Positions 36,610 to 45,371 of a stretch of 64,000 nucleotides of DNA are shown here, in pieces. Source of the stretch: Paraburkholderia metrosideri (lineage in GTDB: Bacteria; Pseudomonadota; Gammaproteobacteria; Burkholderiales; Burkholderiaceae); NCBI RefSeq assembly GCF_904848625.1, contig NZ_CAJHCP010000007.1, forward strand, positions 62,001 to 126,000, written 5' to 3'. Position numbers and translations under genes: made by a program. A model generated the notes under the pieces. That model was not told the origin of the DNA and did not search any database. It saw only the letters and a list, made by a program, of their open reading frames with translations. Position 1 is the stretch's first letter. Every line of letters begins with the position of its first letter.

Positions 36610-39600
36610 TTAGCAGAAGTTTCGACTGACGGCGGTAAGCCCACCGAGCAAATGCGACATATCGACAAGTCGCTGGGCGACCAGGTGGCGGACCTCGCCC
36701 TCGCATTGCCACGTTCCGTACACAGCAAGGAGCGACGCGCCCAGCACCTCCTGCCGAAACTTCTCCTGGACCGATGTCCAGATGATGACGTTGACATTGC
36801 CGGTCTCATCCTCGATGGTCAGAAACATCACGCCTTTCGCCGTCCCTGGTCGTTGACGTACCGTGACCAGACCACAACCGCGAGCGAGCCTGCCGTTGCG
36901 ATACGTCATGAGCGTCGCGGCCGGAACAAGACGGTGTTCGAGCAGCACCGGCCGCAGCAGCGAAAGGGGATGCCGGCCGAGCGTGAGGCTCATCGAGTTG
37001 TAATCGGCGACGATGTCTTCGCCCTCTGACGGCGCGCCAAGCACAGGCGTTTCATCATCCGCGCGCGCATCGGCAAGAATGTCACGGTCGGGTACCGCGG
37101 CGACGGACGTCCAGAGGGCTTCGCGCCGGTTGCCGGCGAGCGACGACAGCGAATTCGCGGCGGCCAGAACCTGAAGGTCCTTCCGGTCGAGCTGCGCGCG
37201 TTTGGCAAGGTCGCTGACGCTGGCAAACTGTTTCACTGCTCTCGCGGCTTCAATACGTTCGGCGGCACCGTCCTTCATGCCCTTCAGCAGCGACAGGCCC
37301 AGACGCACAGCCGGCCTCGATTCCGATTCGTGACGCTCGAGGACCGAATCCCAGCCGCTGATGGTGACGTCTGCCGGCAGTACCTTCACGCCGTGCCGCT
37401 GAGCATCCTGAATGAGTTGCGAAGGGGAGTAAAAGCCGAGGGGCATGCTGTTCAGCATCGCTGCAAGAAACGCCTCCGTCTCATGGCACTTCAACCAACT
37501 GCTCGCATAGACGAGCAACGCGAACGACGCCGCATGGCTCTCCGGAAAGCCGTATTCGCCGAAACCATGAATCTGCTGGAAAATGGACTCTGCGAAGTCT
37601 TTTGTGTACCCGCGCTCCGTCATCCCGTTGACGATGCGGTCGTAATATTTGTCGAGGCCGCCCTTGCGCTTCCATGCGGCCATCGCGCGGCGCAGCTGGT
37701 CCGCTTCGCCGGGCGTAAAACCGGCAGCCAGGATTGCAACCTGCATCACCTGCTCCTGGAAGATGGGTACGCCGAGCGTCCGACCGAGCGCGACCTCCAG
37801 TGCTTCGCTCGGATATGTCACGGGTTCGAGCCCCTGCCGGCGGCGCAGGTACGGGTGCACGGCCCCGCCCTGAATCGGCCCGGGGCGCACGATGGCGACC
37901 TCGATGACGAGGTCGTAGAACTCGCGCGGCTTCATACGTGGAAGCATGCTCATCTGAGCGCGCGACTCAATCTGGAACACGCCCACCGTGTCGGCGCGCG
38001 AAATCATTTCATAGGTCGCCGCGTCTTCAGCCGGTATGTCCTGCATCTCGAAGCGCTCGCCGCGTTGCTCCGACACGATGTCGAGCGTGCGCCGGATTGC
38101 CGACAGCATTCCGAGCGCGAGTACGTCGATTTTCAGTAGCCCGAGCGCTTCGAGGTCATCCTTGTCCCACTGGATTGCAGACCGGTCTGCCATCGCCGCG
38201 TTCTCTACCGGCACGAGGCGCGTCAGCTTGCCCCGGCTGATGACGAAGCCGCCGGAATGCTGCGACAGGTGCCGGGGGAAATTGAGAATCTGCGCGGCCA
38301 GCTTCGCCCAGAGACCAATGAGCGGATTCTCAGGGTCTAGGCCTGACTCCGCGAAGCGTTGAAGCAGGTCCGCCGAATGGTCGAACCACTGGTGCGACTT
38401 CGCGACCTTGTCCGCAATCTGCGGGTCGACGCCGAGCGCCTTGCCGCTTTCGCGCAGCGCGCCGCGCGGCCGGTAGGTCGATACCGCCGCCGCAATCGCA
38501 GCACGGTCTCGTCCGTACTTCCGGTAGATGTACTGGATGACCTCCTCACGGCGCTGGTGCTCGAAATCGACGTCGATGTCGGGCGGCTCACCGCGTTCCT
38601 TGCTAATAAAGCGCTCGAATAACATGTTGCCGCGCGACGGGTCAACCTCCGTCACGCCGAGGCAATAGCAGACTGCGCTATTTGCAGCCGACCCACGTCC
38701 CTGACACAGAATGTGCTGGCTCCGGGCGAAACGCACGATGTCATAGACCGTGAGGAAATAGGCCTCGTATTCCAGTTCGTGAATAAGCTGCAGCTCGTAC
38801 TCAATCTGCTCCTGCACGCTGTGCGGGATGCCATTGGGATAGCGCCGGTGCGCACCGATGTACGTCTCCTGTCGCAGATACGCTTCGTGCGTGAAGCCAA
38901 CTGGTACCAGCTCGTCGGGATATTCGTAACGCAGCTCATCGAGCGAAAAGTTGCAGCGCTCGATAATGTTAAGCGTCTCGTAGAGCGCGTGCGTCGGATA
39001 CAGGTTGCCCAGTCTGAATCGAGAGCGCAGATGACCTTCAGCATTGGGGGCGAGGTCGTATCCGCATTCGGCGACGGTCTTGCGCAGCCGGATTGCCGTC
39101 ATCGTGTCCTGCAGCGGCTTGCGTGACCTGACGTGCATCACAACGTTACCCGTCGCCACCACTGGCACCCGATACTGGTCAGCCACATGCTCGACGATGC
39201 CGCGATGAATGTCGTCCATCGCGCGCTGGTGCAGCGTGAGGCCTACCCATGCCCGGCTCTCAAACACATCGTTCATCCACTCAAGCTGGGCTGAAAGCAC
39301 ATCTTCTTTCGCGGGGAAATCCGGCACTAGGATGGCAAGGCAGTTCGGCATGCCGCGGAGATGTGTGTAGCCTTTCTCGGGCTTCGATATATCGTGCGGC
39401 GTGAGCAGGTATTCACCCTTTGCCGCACGCATACGTCCCAGCGTGATGAGCTCGGAGAGGTTGCCATAGCCTTCACGGTTCTGCGCCAGCAGGATGAGGC
39501 CGAAGGCCGAAGTCCTGTCCGCATGCACAAGCTGGAAATACGAGCCGATGACCAGTGGCAGCTTTGCCTTCTTCGCCTCGACATGGGCACGCACGACGCC

Positions 39601-39759
39601 TGCGAGCGAACACTCGTCGGTTATTGCAAGGCCTGAATAGCCAAGCTGGGATGCACGTTGCACCAGCTCTTCTCCGTGAGACGCGCCACGAAGAAACGAA
39701 AAGTTGGTGAAGGCAAAAAGCTCCGCGTAGTCTGGCAGCATCGACGATGGAAAGTCCAT
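36610..39759 (-). CDS. dnaE2: Error-prone DNA polymerase DnaE2 (ImuC)
   Basis: A 1049-aa C-family polymerase of the damage-induced mutasome. It has an N-terminal PHP domain (YAELFAFTNFSFLRGASHGE), the palm catalytic acids in GEPPDIDVDFEH, the finger block HLSQHSGGFVISRGKLTRL, and C-terminal HhH and OB-fold regions. Length is normal. It acts with ImuA and ImuB, encoded just upstream, in SOS mutagenesis. The start could also be the ATG at 39741 (MLPDYAEL). Decayed copies of its 3' part occur at 12.3 and 13.7 kb. Confidence 0.93.
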   Translation of the reverse strand: MDFPSSMLPDYAELFAFTNFSFLRGASHGEELVQRASQLGYSGLAITDECSLAGVVRAHVEAKKAKLPLVIGSYFQLVHADRTSAFGLILLAQNREGYGNLSELITLGRMRAAKGEYLLTPHDISKPEKGYTHLRGMPNCLAILVPDFPAKEDVLSAQLEWMNDVFESRAWVGLTLHQRAMDDIHRGIVEHVADQYRVPVVATGNVVMHVRSRKPLQDTMTAIRLRKTVAECGYDLAPNAEGHLRSRFRLGNLYPTHALYETLNIIERCNFSLDELRYEYPDELVPVGFTHEAYLRQETYIGAHRRYPNGIPHSVQEQIEYELQLIHELEYEAYFLTVYDIVRFARSQHILCQGRGSAANSAVCYCLGVTEVDPSRGNMLFERFISKERGEPPDIDVDFEHQRREEVIQYIYRKYGRDRAAIAAAVSTYRPRGALRESGKALGVDPQIADKVAKSHQWFDHSADLLQRFAESGLDPENPLIGLWAKLAAQILNFPRHLSQHSGGFVISRGKLTRLVPVENAAMADRSAIQWDKDDLEALGLLKIDVLALGMLSAIRRTLDIVSEQRGERFEMQDIPAEDAATYEMISRADTVGVFQIESRAQMSMLPRMKPREFYDLVIEVAIVRPGPIQGGAVHPYLRRRQGLEPVTYPSEALEVALGRTLGVPIFQEQVMQVAILAAGFTPGEADQLRRAMAAWKRKGGLDKYYDRIVNGMTERGYTKDFAESIFQQIHGFGEYGFPESHAASFALLVYASSWLKCHETEAFLAAMLNSMPLGFYSPSQLIQDAQRHGVKVLPADVTISGWDSVLERHESESRPAVRLGLSLLKGMKDGAAERIEAARAVKQFASVSDLAKRAQLDRKDLQVLAAANSLSSLAGNRREALWTSVAAVPDRDILADARADDETPVLGAPSEGEDIVADYNSMSLTLGRHPLSLLRPVLLEHRLVPAATLMTYRNGRLARGCGLVTVRQRPGTAKGVMFLTIEDETGNVNVIIWTSVQEKFRQEVLGASLLAVYGTWQCEGEVRHLVAQRLVDMSHLLGGLTAVSRNFC

Positions 39760-39771
39760 GACGGCACCGTA

Positions 39772-41235
39772 TTACCCGAAAAGACCGTGGAGAAACCAGC
39801 GGACTTCTTCCGTCCTGACCATAGGTCGTTCTCGATAAATCCAGTAGCAGCTTCTGTCGGCAGCCTCCGCGACATAGTAATCGCGCGTGACCGCTTCGCT
39901 GTCATGCCATCCGGCTTCGATGCGCTCGCCCATCGAGACGAGCTTGAGCGGCGAACCGTAAAACGGTCGATGGTTCTTCATCATCAGCTTGATGGGTTCC
40001 TCGAGCAGCCAGATGGGTCGAGGTAGACCAGGCGGTGGCGCCTGTACTTTTGCATCGGCCTGGACGGTCACCCAGCGGTTTGCCATCTCCGGCCGGTGGT
40101 CGCATGTTGGCGCCGCGCGCTCCACATTCTCCGCGCCGAGTCGCGCGACCAGCAATTCGATGAGACGGTTGTGGTCTTCGGCTAAACCACCCGGGTCAGG
40201 GAACAGCGAATTGCTGGGTGGCACCGCGGGCTGCACGCTGCTTGCCGTCAGGCGCACTGCGAGGACGGCGGCCGGCAGCTCAGCCCGCCCGAGACGCTCC
40301 TTCAGCAGGCGGACAAGGTGTCCCTCATGCCACGTCGGTTCGGCGAGTGCGATTTCGAGGACGGTCGGCTCGACGGCTTCACGTCCACGCTCATGTTCAA
40401 GTGACACGGTGGCGTGGGTCAGCGCGAGCTGCTGCGCGCTGAGCCAGCCGCACATCTGGACGATGAGACGCTTCGCGGAAAACAGGATGGCTTCGGCATG
40501 CTCGACACGGTCGGGAAGCTCGGCGCGCGCGCTAAATGTCGGTGGCATTTCCAGCCATTGATACAACTCGGGCGACAGACCATAGGCGCGGTCGAGCGCA
40601 TCAAGCAAGCCCACACCGCAGCGTTTCTTCAGCCCGGCGCGAGGGAGGCGGCGGATGTCGCCCAGCACTCTGCAGCCGAGGCCCTGAAACCAGTCCGCGA
40701 ATGCGCGAAGCTCCTGCACGACCGTGAACGGCAGAGCGTTAAGGTTTCGCTCGAGTGACGGCATCTTGAGCACGCGGCATCGGCCCCGCTTGGCGAGCAG
40801 CCACGCGCCCTGGCCTGTCGGCGCCACGCTCATGCGAACGGTCACGCCGACGGTCTTCACGACATCGAGTATCAGGGCGCAGACGTGCCGGATGCCACCG
40901 AAGAGACGCAGGCTGGCAGTCACGTCCATAACGATAGTTTCCTCGTCGCAGACCCCAACCTGCGGCGAGAAGCGCAGCAGACCGAAGGCGACTTCGCGCT
41001 GCATGTCACGCTCGCGCTCGACGCTCCGGTCGTACATCAGGGCGTCGGGTGACATGGTGATTACGCCACCCCGTTTCATTCCCGGCAGCACACCGGCTTC
41101 CCGCGCCATTGCATCCGCTACCACTACCTTGTCGCGTTCCAGCACGACGCAGCCGTGCTCAGTCCGAGGCGACCACCTCGGACGAAACACCTCCAGCGAA
41201 AGCCGGGGCAGGAAGATGGCGACGAACACGGCCAT
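39772..41235 (-). CDS. imuB: ImuB, Y-family polymerase-like mutasome scaffold
   Basis: A 487-aa protein of the ImuB/DinP-like family. It has a Y-family polymerase fold (VAIFLPRLSLEVF; VVVADAMAREAGVLPGM; LFGGIRHVCALIL) but lacks the usual catalytic carboxylates and is considered a non-catalytic scaffold that links DnaE2 to the beta clamp. The start at 41235 overlaps imuA by about 77 bp; the longer open frame upstream is non-conserved read-through of imuA. It lies 12 bp upstream of dnaE2. Confidence 0.9.
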   Translation of the reverse strand: MAVFVAIFLPRLSLEVFRPRWSPRTEHGCVVLERDKVVVADAMAREAGVLPGMKRGGVITMSPDALMYDRSVERERDMQREVAFGLLRFSPQVGVCDEETIVMDVTASLRLFGGIRHVCALILDVVKTVGVTVRMSVAPTGQGAWLLAKRGRCRVLKMPSLERNLNALPFTVVQELRAFADWFQGLGCRVLGDIRRLPRAGLKKRCGVGLLDALDRAYGLSPELYQWLEMPPTFSARAELPDRVEHAEAILFSAKRLIVQMCGWLSAQQLALTHATVSLEHERGREAVEPTVLEIALAEPTWHEGHLVRLLKERLGRAELPAAVLAVRLTASSVQPAVPPSNSLFPDPGGLAEDHNRLIELLVARLGAENVERAAPTCDHRPEMANRWVTVQADAKVQAPPPGLPRPIWLLEEPIKLMMKNHRPFYGSPLKLVSMGERIEAGWHDSEAVTRDYYVAEAADRSCYWIYRERPMVRTEEVRWFLHGLFG

Positions 41236-41872
41236 AAGGGCTGAGAAGAATCGGTGACGGTTGCAGGGTGATGGACAGCGTTTCGCTTCGTGTTGGGCCC
41301 CGTCGCTTGACGACATCGACGACGAGGCCGCCGTCAGCGGGTCTGACTCCCAACCGAAGCGTGGCGGGTGATGCGTCCTGCGCACTCGCCAGTGGCCGGA
41401 TGAGTACGAGCAGCGTTTCGGACGCCTGCGCCGCCAGATGTAATCGCCGCAGCGCCTCGGTACGGATGTGCTGCTGCCACAGAATGAGTGCGCCGCAGCT
41501 CTTCGCCTGAAGCACACGCTCCGCACACCAGAGCGCGTCCGCCGTCTTCGGTGCCCTCAGTCTCATGAGCCGCTCGACTGGCAAGCCGAGGTATGAGAAC
41601 GCCACCGAATTCGGCACGTGCGGTGGCTGCAGTAGCGCAATCGGCCGCGCGCTCAACTCGGCGAGCGCCGGCTTCAAAAGCCGCATCTCGCCAATCCCGG
41701 GCTGCTGAACCAGCAGTTCCACCAGTGCGCCCAACGGCCAGCCACTGCCGGGTAGTTCGGCCGACAGGGCCGCGTAGCCCGTATCGACTGTCCTGCCGTG
41801 GGCACGCGCGAGCTGCGCCCCGCGCCAAAGCGCTGGGTGAATCGACTCGACGTATTGGGGTAAGGTGGCCAA
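41159..41872 (-). CDS. imuA: ImuA, RecA-like mutasome protein
   Basis: A 237-aa RecA/SulA-like protein (TVDTGYAALSAELPGSGWPL; ALVELLVQQPGIGEMRLL), first gene of imuA-imuB-dnaE2. The best-matching N-terminus (ATLPQYVESIHPALWRG) starts at a TTG at 41872. A perfect LexA box lies only 12 bp upstream, so LexA would physically cover the translation start region, and there is no obvious Shine-Dalgarno. This suggests tight SOS control and possibly a very short leader. Confidence 0.9.
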   Translation of the reverse strand: MATLPQYVESIHPALWRGAQLARAHGRTVDTGYAALSAELPGSGWPLGALVELLVQQPGIGEMRLLKPALAELSARPIALLQPPHVPNSVAFSYLGLPVERLMRLRAPKTADALWCAERVLQAKSCGALILWQQHIRTEALRRLHLAAQASETLLVLIRPLASAQDASPATLRLGVRPADGGLVVDVVKRRGPTRSETLSITLQPSPILLSPYGRVRRHLPAPAFAGGVSSEVVASD

Positions 41873-41884
41873 TTTGCAAAAATA

Positions 41885-41900
41885 CTGTATGGATGTACAG
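41885..41900. promoter_or_regulatory. LexA/SOS box upstream of imuA and the 94-aa ORF
   Basis: CTGT-N8-ACAG, extended to a TACTGT...ACAGTA core that matches the proteobacterial LexA consensus. It sits between the divergent imuA and the small + strand ORF and can control both. An almost identical copy with similar flanks lies at 45069-45084. Confidence 0.92.
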
Positions 41901-41959
41901 TATCCTATATCAAAAACCCTGTATGTGAAGTGTCCCTTTTAAGCCGCCATAGGAAACGC

Positions 41960-42244
41960 ATGATGGACGTGCCTGTTCGAAAGCACCCGATGCCGGAGAT
42001 TGCGGCGTTCGTGACCGAATTGCGCGCGGCGTTCGGAGATGCGACCATCGACCAGGCGGTCGCAAGCGGCAAGGCGGGCGAGCCGACCTTTTTCGCACGG
42101 GAGAATGGCCGGACGGTCGGCACGAAGGCGAGTGACAACCCGAATTGCTGGCCAGTCGACAATAGTGTGCGGGACCGGCATTACTGCCGGGGATGTGACG
42201 GGTCATGCATCGGCACCGAAACGCGGTGCAGTCAATGGAGGTGA
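41960..42244 (+). CDS. Small SOS-associated Cys-rich protein, 94 aa
   Basis: Starts at ATGATG with AGGA 6 bp upstream and about 60 bp past the LexA box. The N-terminal part (MPEIAAFVTELRAAFGD) is helical. The C-terminus has a dense cysteine block (YCRGCDGSCIGTETRC) that could bind metal. It ends 3 bp before the start codon of a truncated SRAP gene, so the two were once cotranscribed. The corresponding ORF in the right-hand duplicate is frameshifted. Function unknown. Confidence 0.65.
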   Translation: MMDVPVRKHPMPEIAAFVTELRAAFGDATIDQAVASGKAGEPTFFARENGRTVGTKASDNPNCWPVDNSVRDRHYCRGCDGSCIGTETRCSQWR

Positions 42245-42247
42245 CGC

Positions 42248-42394
42248 ATGTGCTACTCAGCTCAAGTCTGGGCGGACTATCGCCGCCGTGAACTGACTCG
42301 CGCTTGCTGGAAGTTGCCGATTGGGGCGACGGGACGGGCCAAACGTAGTCAGTTAGCTCACCACTGCGCAACTATTTGCCGGCCGCTGAGCTAG
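42248..42394 (+). pseudogene. Truncated SRAP (HMCES/YedK) start
   Basis: The first 14 codons (MCYSAQVWADYRR) and the GGAGG leader are identical to the intact SRAP gene at 45372. After about 42291 the sequence diverges and stops at 42394. It marks the left junction where the gene was cut off. Confidence 0.8.
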
Positions 42395-43733
42395 CTTGCG
42401 AGTGAGCAACTTTGGCCGCCGACGCTGAACGCGCATTGGCCGCGGATGACGTCGAGGTCGCAGCGCCGGCCTTAGGGCTTACCGACGACGAACCCGCAGT
42501 AACACCACTTGCGTTCGTAGCCACGCCACGCCCTGCTTTCTGGGTAACGTCGGCCTTAGCTGTTGCAAGATGCGAGTCTTGTTCAGGGTTGGTAAGCCTG
42601 AAATAGACGACATGAGCCAGCACTAAACCAGTTGCAAGTACAACTGCGACGGCTACTAGCGCGACGCGTTGCCACCAAAGGCGCTTCAACAGGAAGTCGA
42701 ATACGCCAGCGAATTGCTCAGCTATGGCTTCATAGTTCTTCTTGGTGTGCTCTTTCTGCCGCTTAATTTCTCCGTCAATAACCGCAAGCGTAAATCGCTG
42801 ATTCACTAGCAGGAAGCTTACGAGAATGGCGAAGACCCAAACGCCGGCTAGCACGGCAGTATTCACCCAAAACTCGTAGCCATAAGTGGTCGCTGACTTC
42901 ATCTGTGTGGCGACCACAATGGTGGCCACCGGGATGGTCAGAATCTGTGTCTGGATATCGGTAAATACCTTGTGAATTTTTGCGGCGTATTCAACCTTGG
43001 CCGTTTCGAGTGCATCACGAATCTTGTCGTACGAGAATTCAGAGATGAAGACCCGATAGCCGTGAGTCGCCTTTTCCGCCAACTCGGGCAGATTGGCCAG
43101 AAGTCCTGAGAACCGGTCGGGCTCAGCATATGGCTGGCAAGTTTCACGAATCGCACCTTCGAGAATGCCAAGTTTCTTCTCGTTGAAGGCGTCATCGCCG
43201 ACGAATGCGAGCAGCTTGCTTGTTGCAGCTTCGTCCATGATGGCCAAGTCTTTCACCGTGTACGCGATGGGCATCTCAAATCGACCACCATGCACGAACA
43301 CGAGCTTGCCCGCATCCCTATCGAGGTATGCGGCCACAGTCTCCAGCAGCTCGACGAGTTGCAACAAACGCCGGTATTGCTGAACCTCAGCAGGAGGGTC
43401 AGCATCGCCTTTCGCGAACTTGCGCTCAATGAGAAAATAATTCTTGGGCTCTTTGAGACGATGTCGCTGCGCCTTCAACAAGCCGGTCATATCGTCAGTG
43501 AGCATTCCGAGCCCGAGCTTCGGTTCCCCGAACTCCACATGAACAGTGTTGCCAACGGCGACTGCGGTTGTATCTTCGGTGATAGCAACTGAATACTCAT
43601 GCAAATCATTGAGACACACTTTCAGGGCATCGCAAATGCCCTGATTCGTAATGTCCAACTCGCCTTTACGCTCCCCTGTGAATTTGGTGGCTCGGTAAAG
43701 CGTGACGAGGTAATCGAATCCTGTATCACTCAT
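42372..43733 (-). CDS. Membrane protein coupled to an NdpA-like protein
   Basis: A 453-aa protein with a long soluble N-terminal region (about 1-265), an amphipathic/hydrophobic stretch (ILTIPVATIVVATQM), two transmembrane segments (about 287-310, VLAGVWVFAILVSFLLV; about 354-378, VALVAVAVVLATGLVLAHVV) and a Ser/Ala-rich low-complexity tail. No enzyme motif was recognised. Its ATG overlaps the stop of the upstream NdpA-like gene by 8 bp (ATGAGTGA), so the two are translated together. A sensor or effector pair at the membrane is an inference. Confidence 0.72.
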   Translation of the reverse strand: MSDTGFDYLVTLYRATKFTGERKGELDITNQGICDALKVCLNDLHEYSVAITEDTTAVAVGNTVHVEFGEPKLGLGMLTDDMTGLLKAQRHRLKEPKNYFLIERKFAKGDADPPAEVQQYRRLLQLVELLETVAAYLDRDAGKLVFVHGGRFEMPIAYTVKDLAIMDEAATSKLLAFVGDDAFNEKKLGILEGAIRETCQPYAEPDRFSGLLANLPELAEKATHGYRVFISEFSYDKIRDALETAKVEYAAKIHKVFTDIQTQILTIPVATIVVATQMKSATTYGYEFWVNTAVLAGVWVFAILVSFLLVNQRFTLAVIDGEIKRQKEHTKKNYEAIAEQFAGVFDFLLKRLWWQRVALVAVAVVLATGLVLAHVVYFRLTNPEQDSHLATAKADVTQKAGRGVATNASGVTAGSSSVSPKAGAATSTSSAANARSASAAKVAHSQASSAAGK

Positions 43734-44820
43734 CTTGCTCTTCAGCGTTTAGCTTCTGCTTGAAATCGTCAGGCAGATTGTGAAGCGTGAGCGTGCCGTT
43801 CTTGCTGTTGTAGACCGCTTGGCCGTCGTTGAACGCCTTCCGCGTTACTTCCACTTTCCAGAAATTCGTCTGAGCCTGGAATTTCACCAATGGGCTCAGA
43901 GCGGCTTTGTCTGGGACGAACCCGTCCGCCAGCTCGACCGAGGCGTCGCTGAAGACCTTACTGATAGCAGCCGGCTCCTGCGGCCAAGCCGCGTTGCAAA
44001 AATCTTCAACGATAAACGGCGCTTTCTTTTTTGCCAATTCATCGCATAAATCAAAGACTTTCCCAAGCCAAGCGTCTCTTTCTTTCACGTCTGCGATGTT
44101 CTGAGAGGCGAAGGCCTGAAGTGCCGAAGTGAGCTTTTGAGTCTCTGCCTTCGCAAGCACGGCATCATCACACCCCATGAAGTGCCGGAAATAACCAGAG
44201 ACTTGTTCACTCTTCTTTCCCTTCAGAAAGCCGATATAGCGGTCGATTTTTTCTGTCCAACCGGTGAGGTCAATGCGGCCAGCAAGGCGGAAGTTACTAA
44301 GGTCGACGTGCTCAGAGTCGACAATGTCGAGGTTTTCCGTGATGGCGCTACCAAGGGTCTCAGTCACGATAGCGAACAGCAAGTAATTCCGCTCGCCGCT
44401 AACTAGGTGGCAAATGAGCACATAACCACCTGTAGACAAGGGCGCGTCATCGGCCTTGCCCTTGAGGATGCCCATCGCTGCTAGCGAAAAATCCAGAAAG
44501 TCACTGGATTTGTCGATGAAATATTCGCGCACGCGACGCTGCATCGGAAAGTTGTCTTCATTATCTTCAAACTTCCCGTAGCCCTTACTTGCTTTATCGC
44601 TATAAAGCCCGTGCAAGGCGTCAACAAGACGCTGAACCGGCTTAGTCACCTTAATGACCGTTTTACGCGGAACAATCGTCCCCTTTGCGTGTGTTTCTTT
44701 CTCGAATTTGTGAACAACAAGACCCGCAATTTCGTTTGCCACGCTGCCCTCAGTATGCTGTTTGGTATTAATTTTCTCGCGCGTGGTTGGCGCGATGCGC
44801 ATGCAATGTAGCACAGGCAT
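43726..44820 (-). CDS. NdpA/YejK-like 37-kDa nucleoid-associated family protein
   Basis: A 364-aa protein (from the ATG at 44820; one at 44802 is also possible) resembling the nucleoid-associated protein family PF04245. Its N-terminus EIAGLVVHKFEKE, the GGYVLICHLVSGERNYLLFAIV strands and the FRLAGRIDLTGW block fit the family. Classical YejK binds DNA; members in accessory islands are uncharacterised. It is unlinked to the usual chromosomal yejK context and forms an overlapping pair with a membrane protein, flanked by duplicated SOS promoter DNA. Confidence 0.72.
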   Translation of the reverse strand: MPVLHCMRIAPTTREKINTKQHTEGSVANEIAGLVVHKFEKETHAKGTIVPRKTVIKVTKPVQRLVDALHGLYSDKASKGYGKFEDNEDNFPMQRRVREYFIDKSSDFLDFSLAAMGILKGKADDAPLSTGGYVLICHLVSGERNYLLFAIVTETLGSAITENLDIVDSEHVDLSNFRLAGRIDLTGWTEKIDRYIGFLKGKKSEQVSGYFRHFMGCDDAVLAKAETQKLTSALQAFASQNIADVKERDAWLGKVFDLCDELAKKKAPFIVEDFCNAAWPQEPAAISKVFSDASVELADGFVPDKAALSPLVKFQAQTNFWKVEVTRKAFNDGQAVYNSKNGTLTLHNLPDDFKQKLNAEEQDE

Positions 44821-45063
44821 AACGAGTGGAAATGTGGCGAACTTCGAAATGTCTGAACGTTGTGTGGGTGCGGCTCGTTGCATTTCTTGTCACCATTCGC
44901 GACCTTGCTGGGCCGGACAATAAACCGTCAGTGGTTCGGCAACCCGCCCACGCGGGGTTTGGGTACCGGCAACTCCCGCGACGTCGCCCCGTGCAATGCT
45001 TCGACTAACGCGGGCGGCTGGAGTCAGGGCAGTGCAGGTGTCGGACAGGCGGTAATTCATCGC

Positions 45064-45371
45064 GAATACTGTATGAATGTACAGTATTGTATATTAAAAA
45101 CCGATTTCCTTAGTGACCCTTTTTTGTGTATTTCTCGCTGGCTTTGATAACAGATTCGCGCGATAGCGTTCGATGTCTGAAGTTGCTGCGTCGTGGCAGA
45201 TTTGCGTCATACATTCAGGGATGCGACCATTGGACAGCGGTCACGTGCAGCAGCGCGGGCGAGCCAACGAACCCGCGAGTCGACGATAGCGTGCGCGACC
45301 GACATTACTGTCGGGGATGCGGCGGGTCATGCATCGGGACCGAAACGCGGTGCAGTCAACGGAGGTGACGC
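45064..45371 (+). repeat. Right copy of the duplicated SOS promoter/small-ORF segment
   Basis: Imperfect direct repeat of 41880-42247. It repeats the LexA box and adjacent AT-rich stretch, and the 3' end of the small ORF (RDRHYCRGCGGSCIGTETRC). The ORF's front half is shortened and frameshifted, so it is a decayed copy. The final 100 bp before the SRAP start are nearly identical in both copies. Between 44821 and 45063 no gene was recognised. Confidence 0.82.
45069..45084. promoter_or_regulatory. LexA/SOS box upstream of SRAP
   Basis: CTGT-N8-ACAG within TACTGT...ACAGTA, differing by one base in the spacer from the imuA box and sharing its downstream AT-rich stretch. It lies about 300 bp upstream of the intact SRAP gene. 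Confidence 0.9.

Noticed and set aside
39772..41526. 584-aa version of ImuB
   Set aside because: The first 97 codons are out-of-frame read-through of imuA; ImuB proteins begin near the ATG at 41235.
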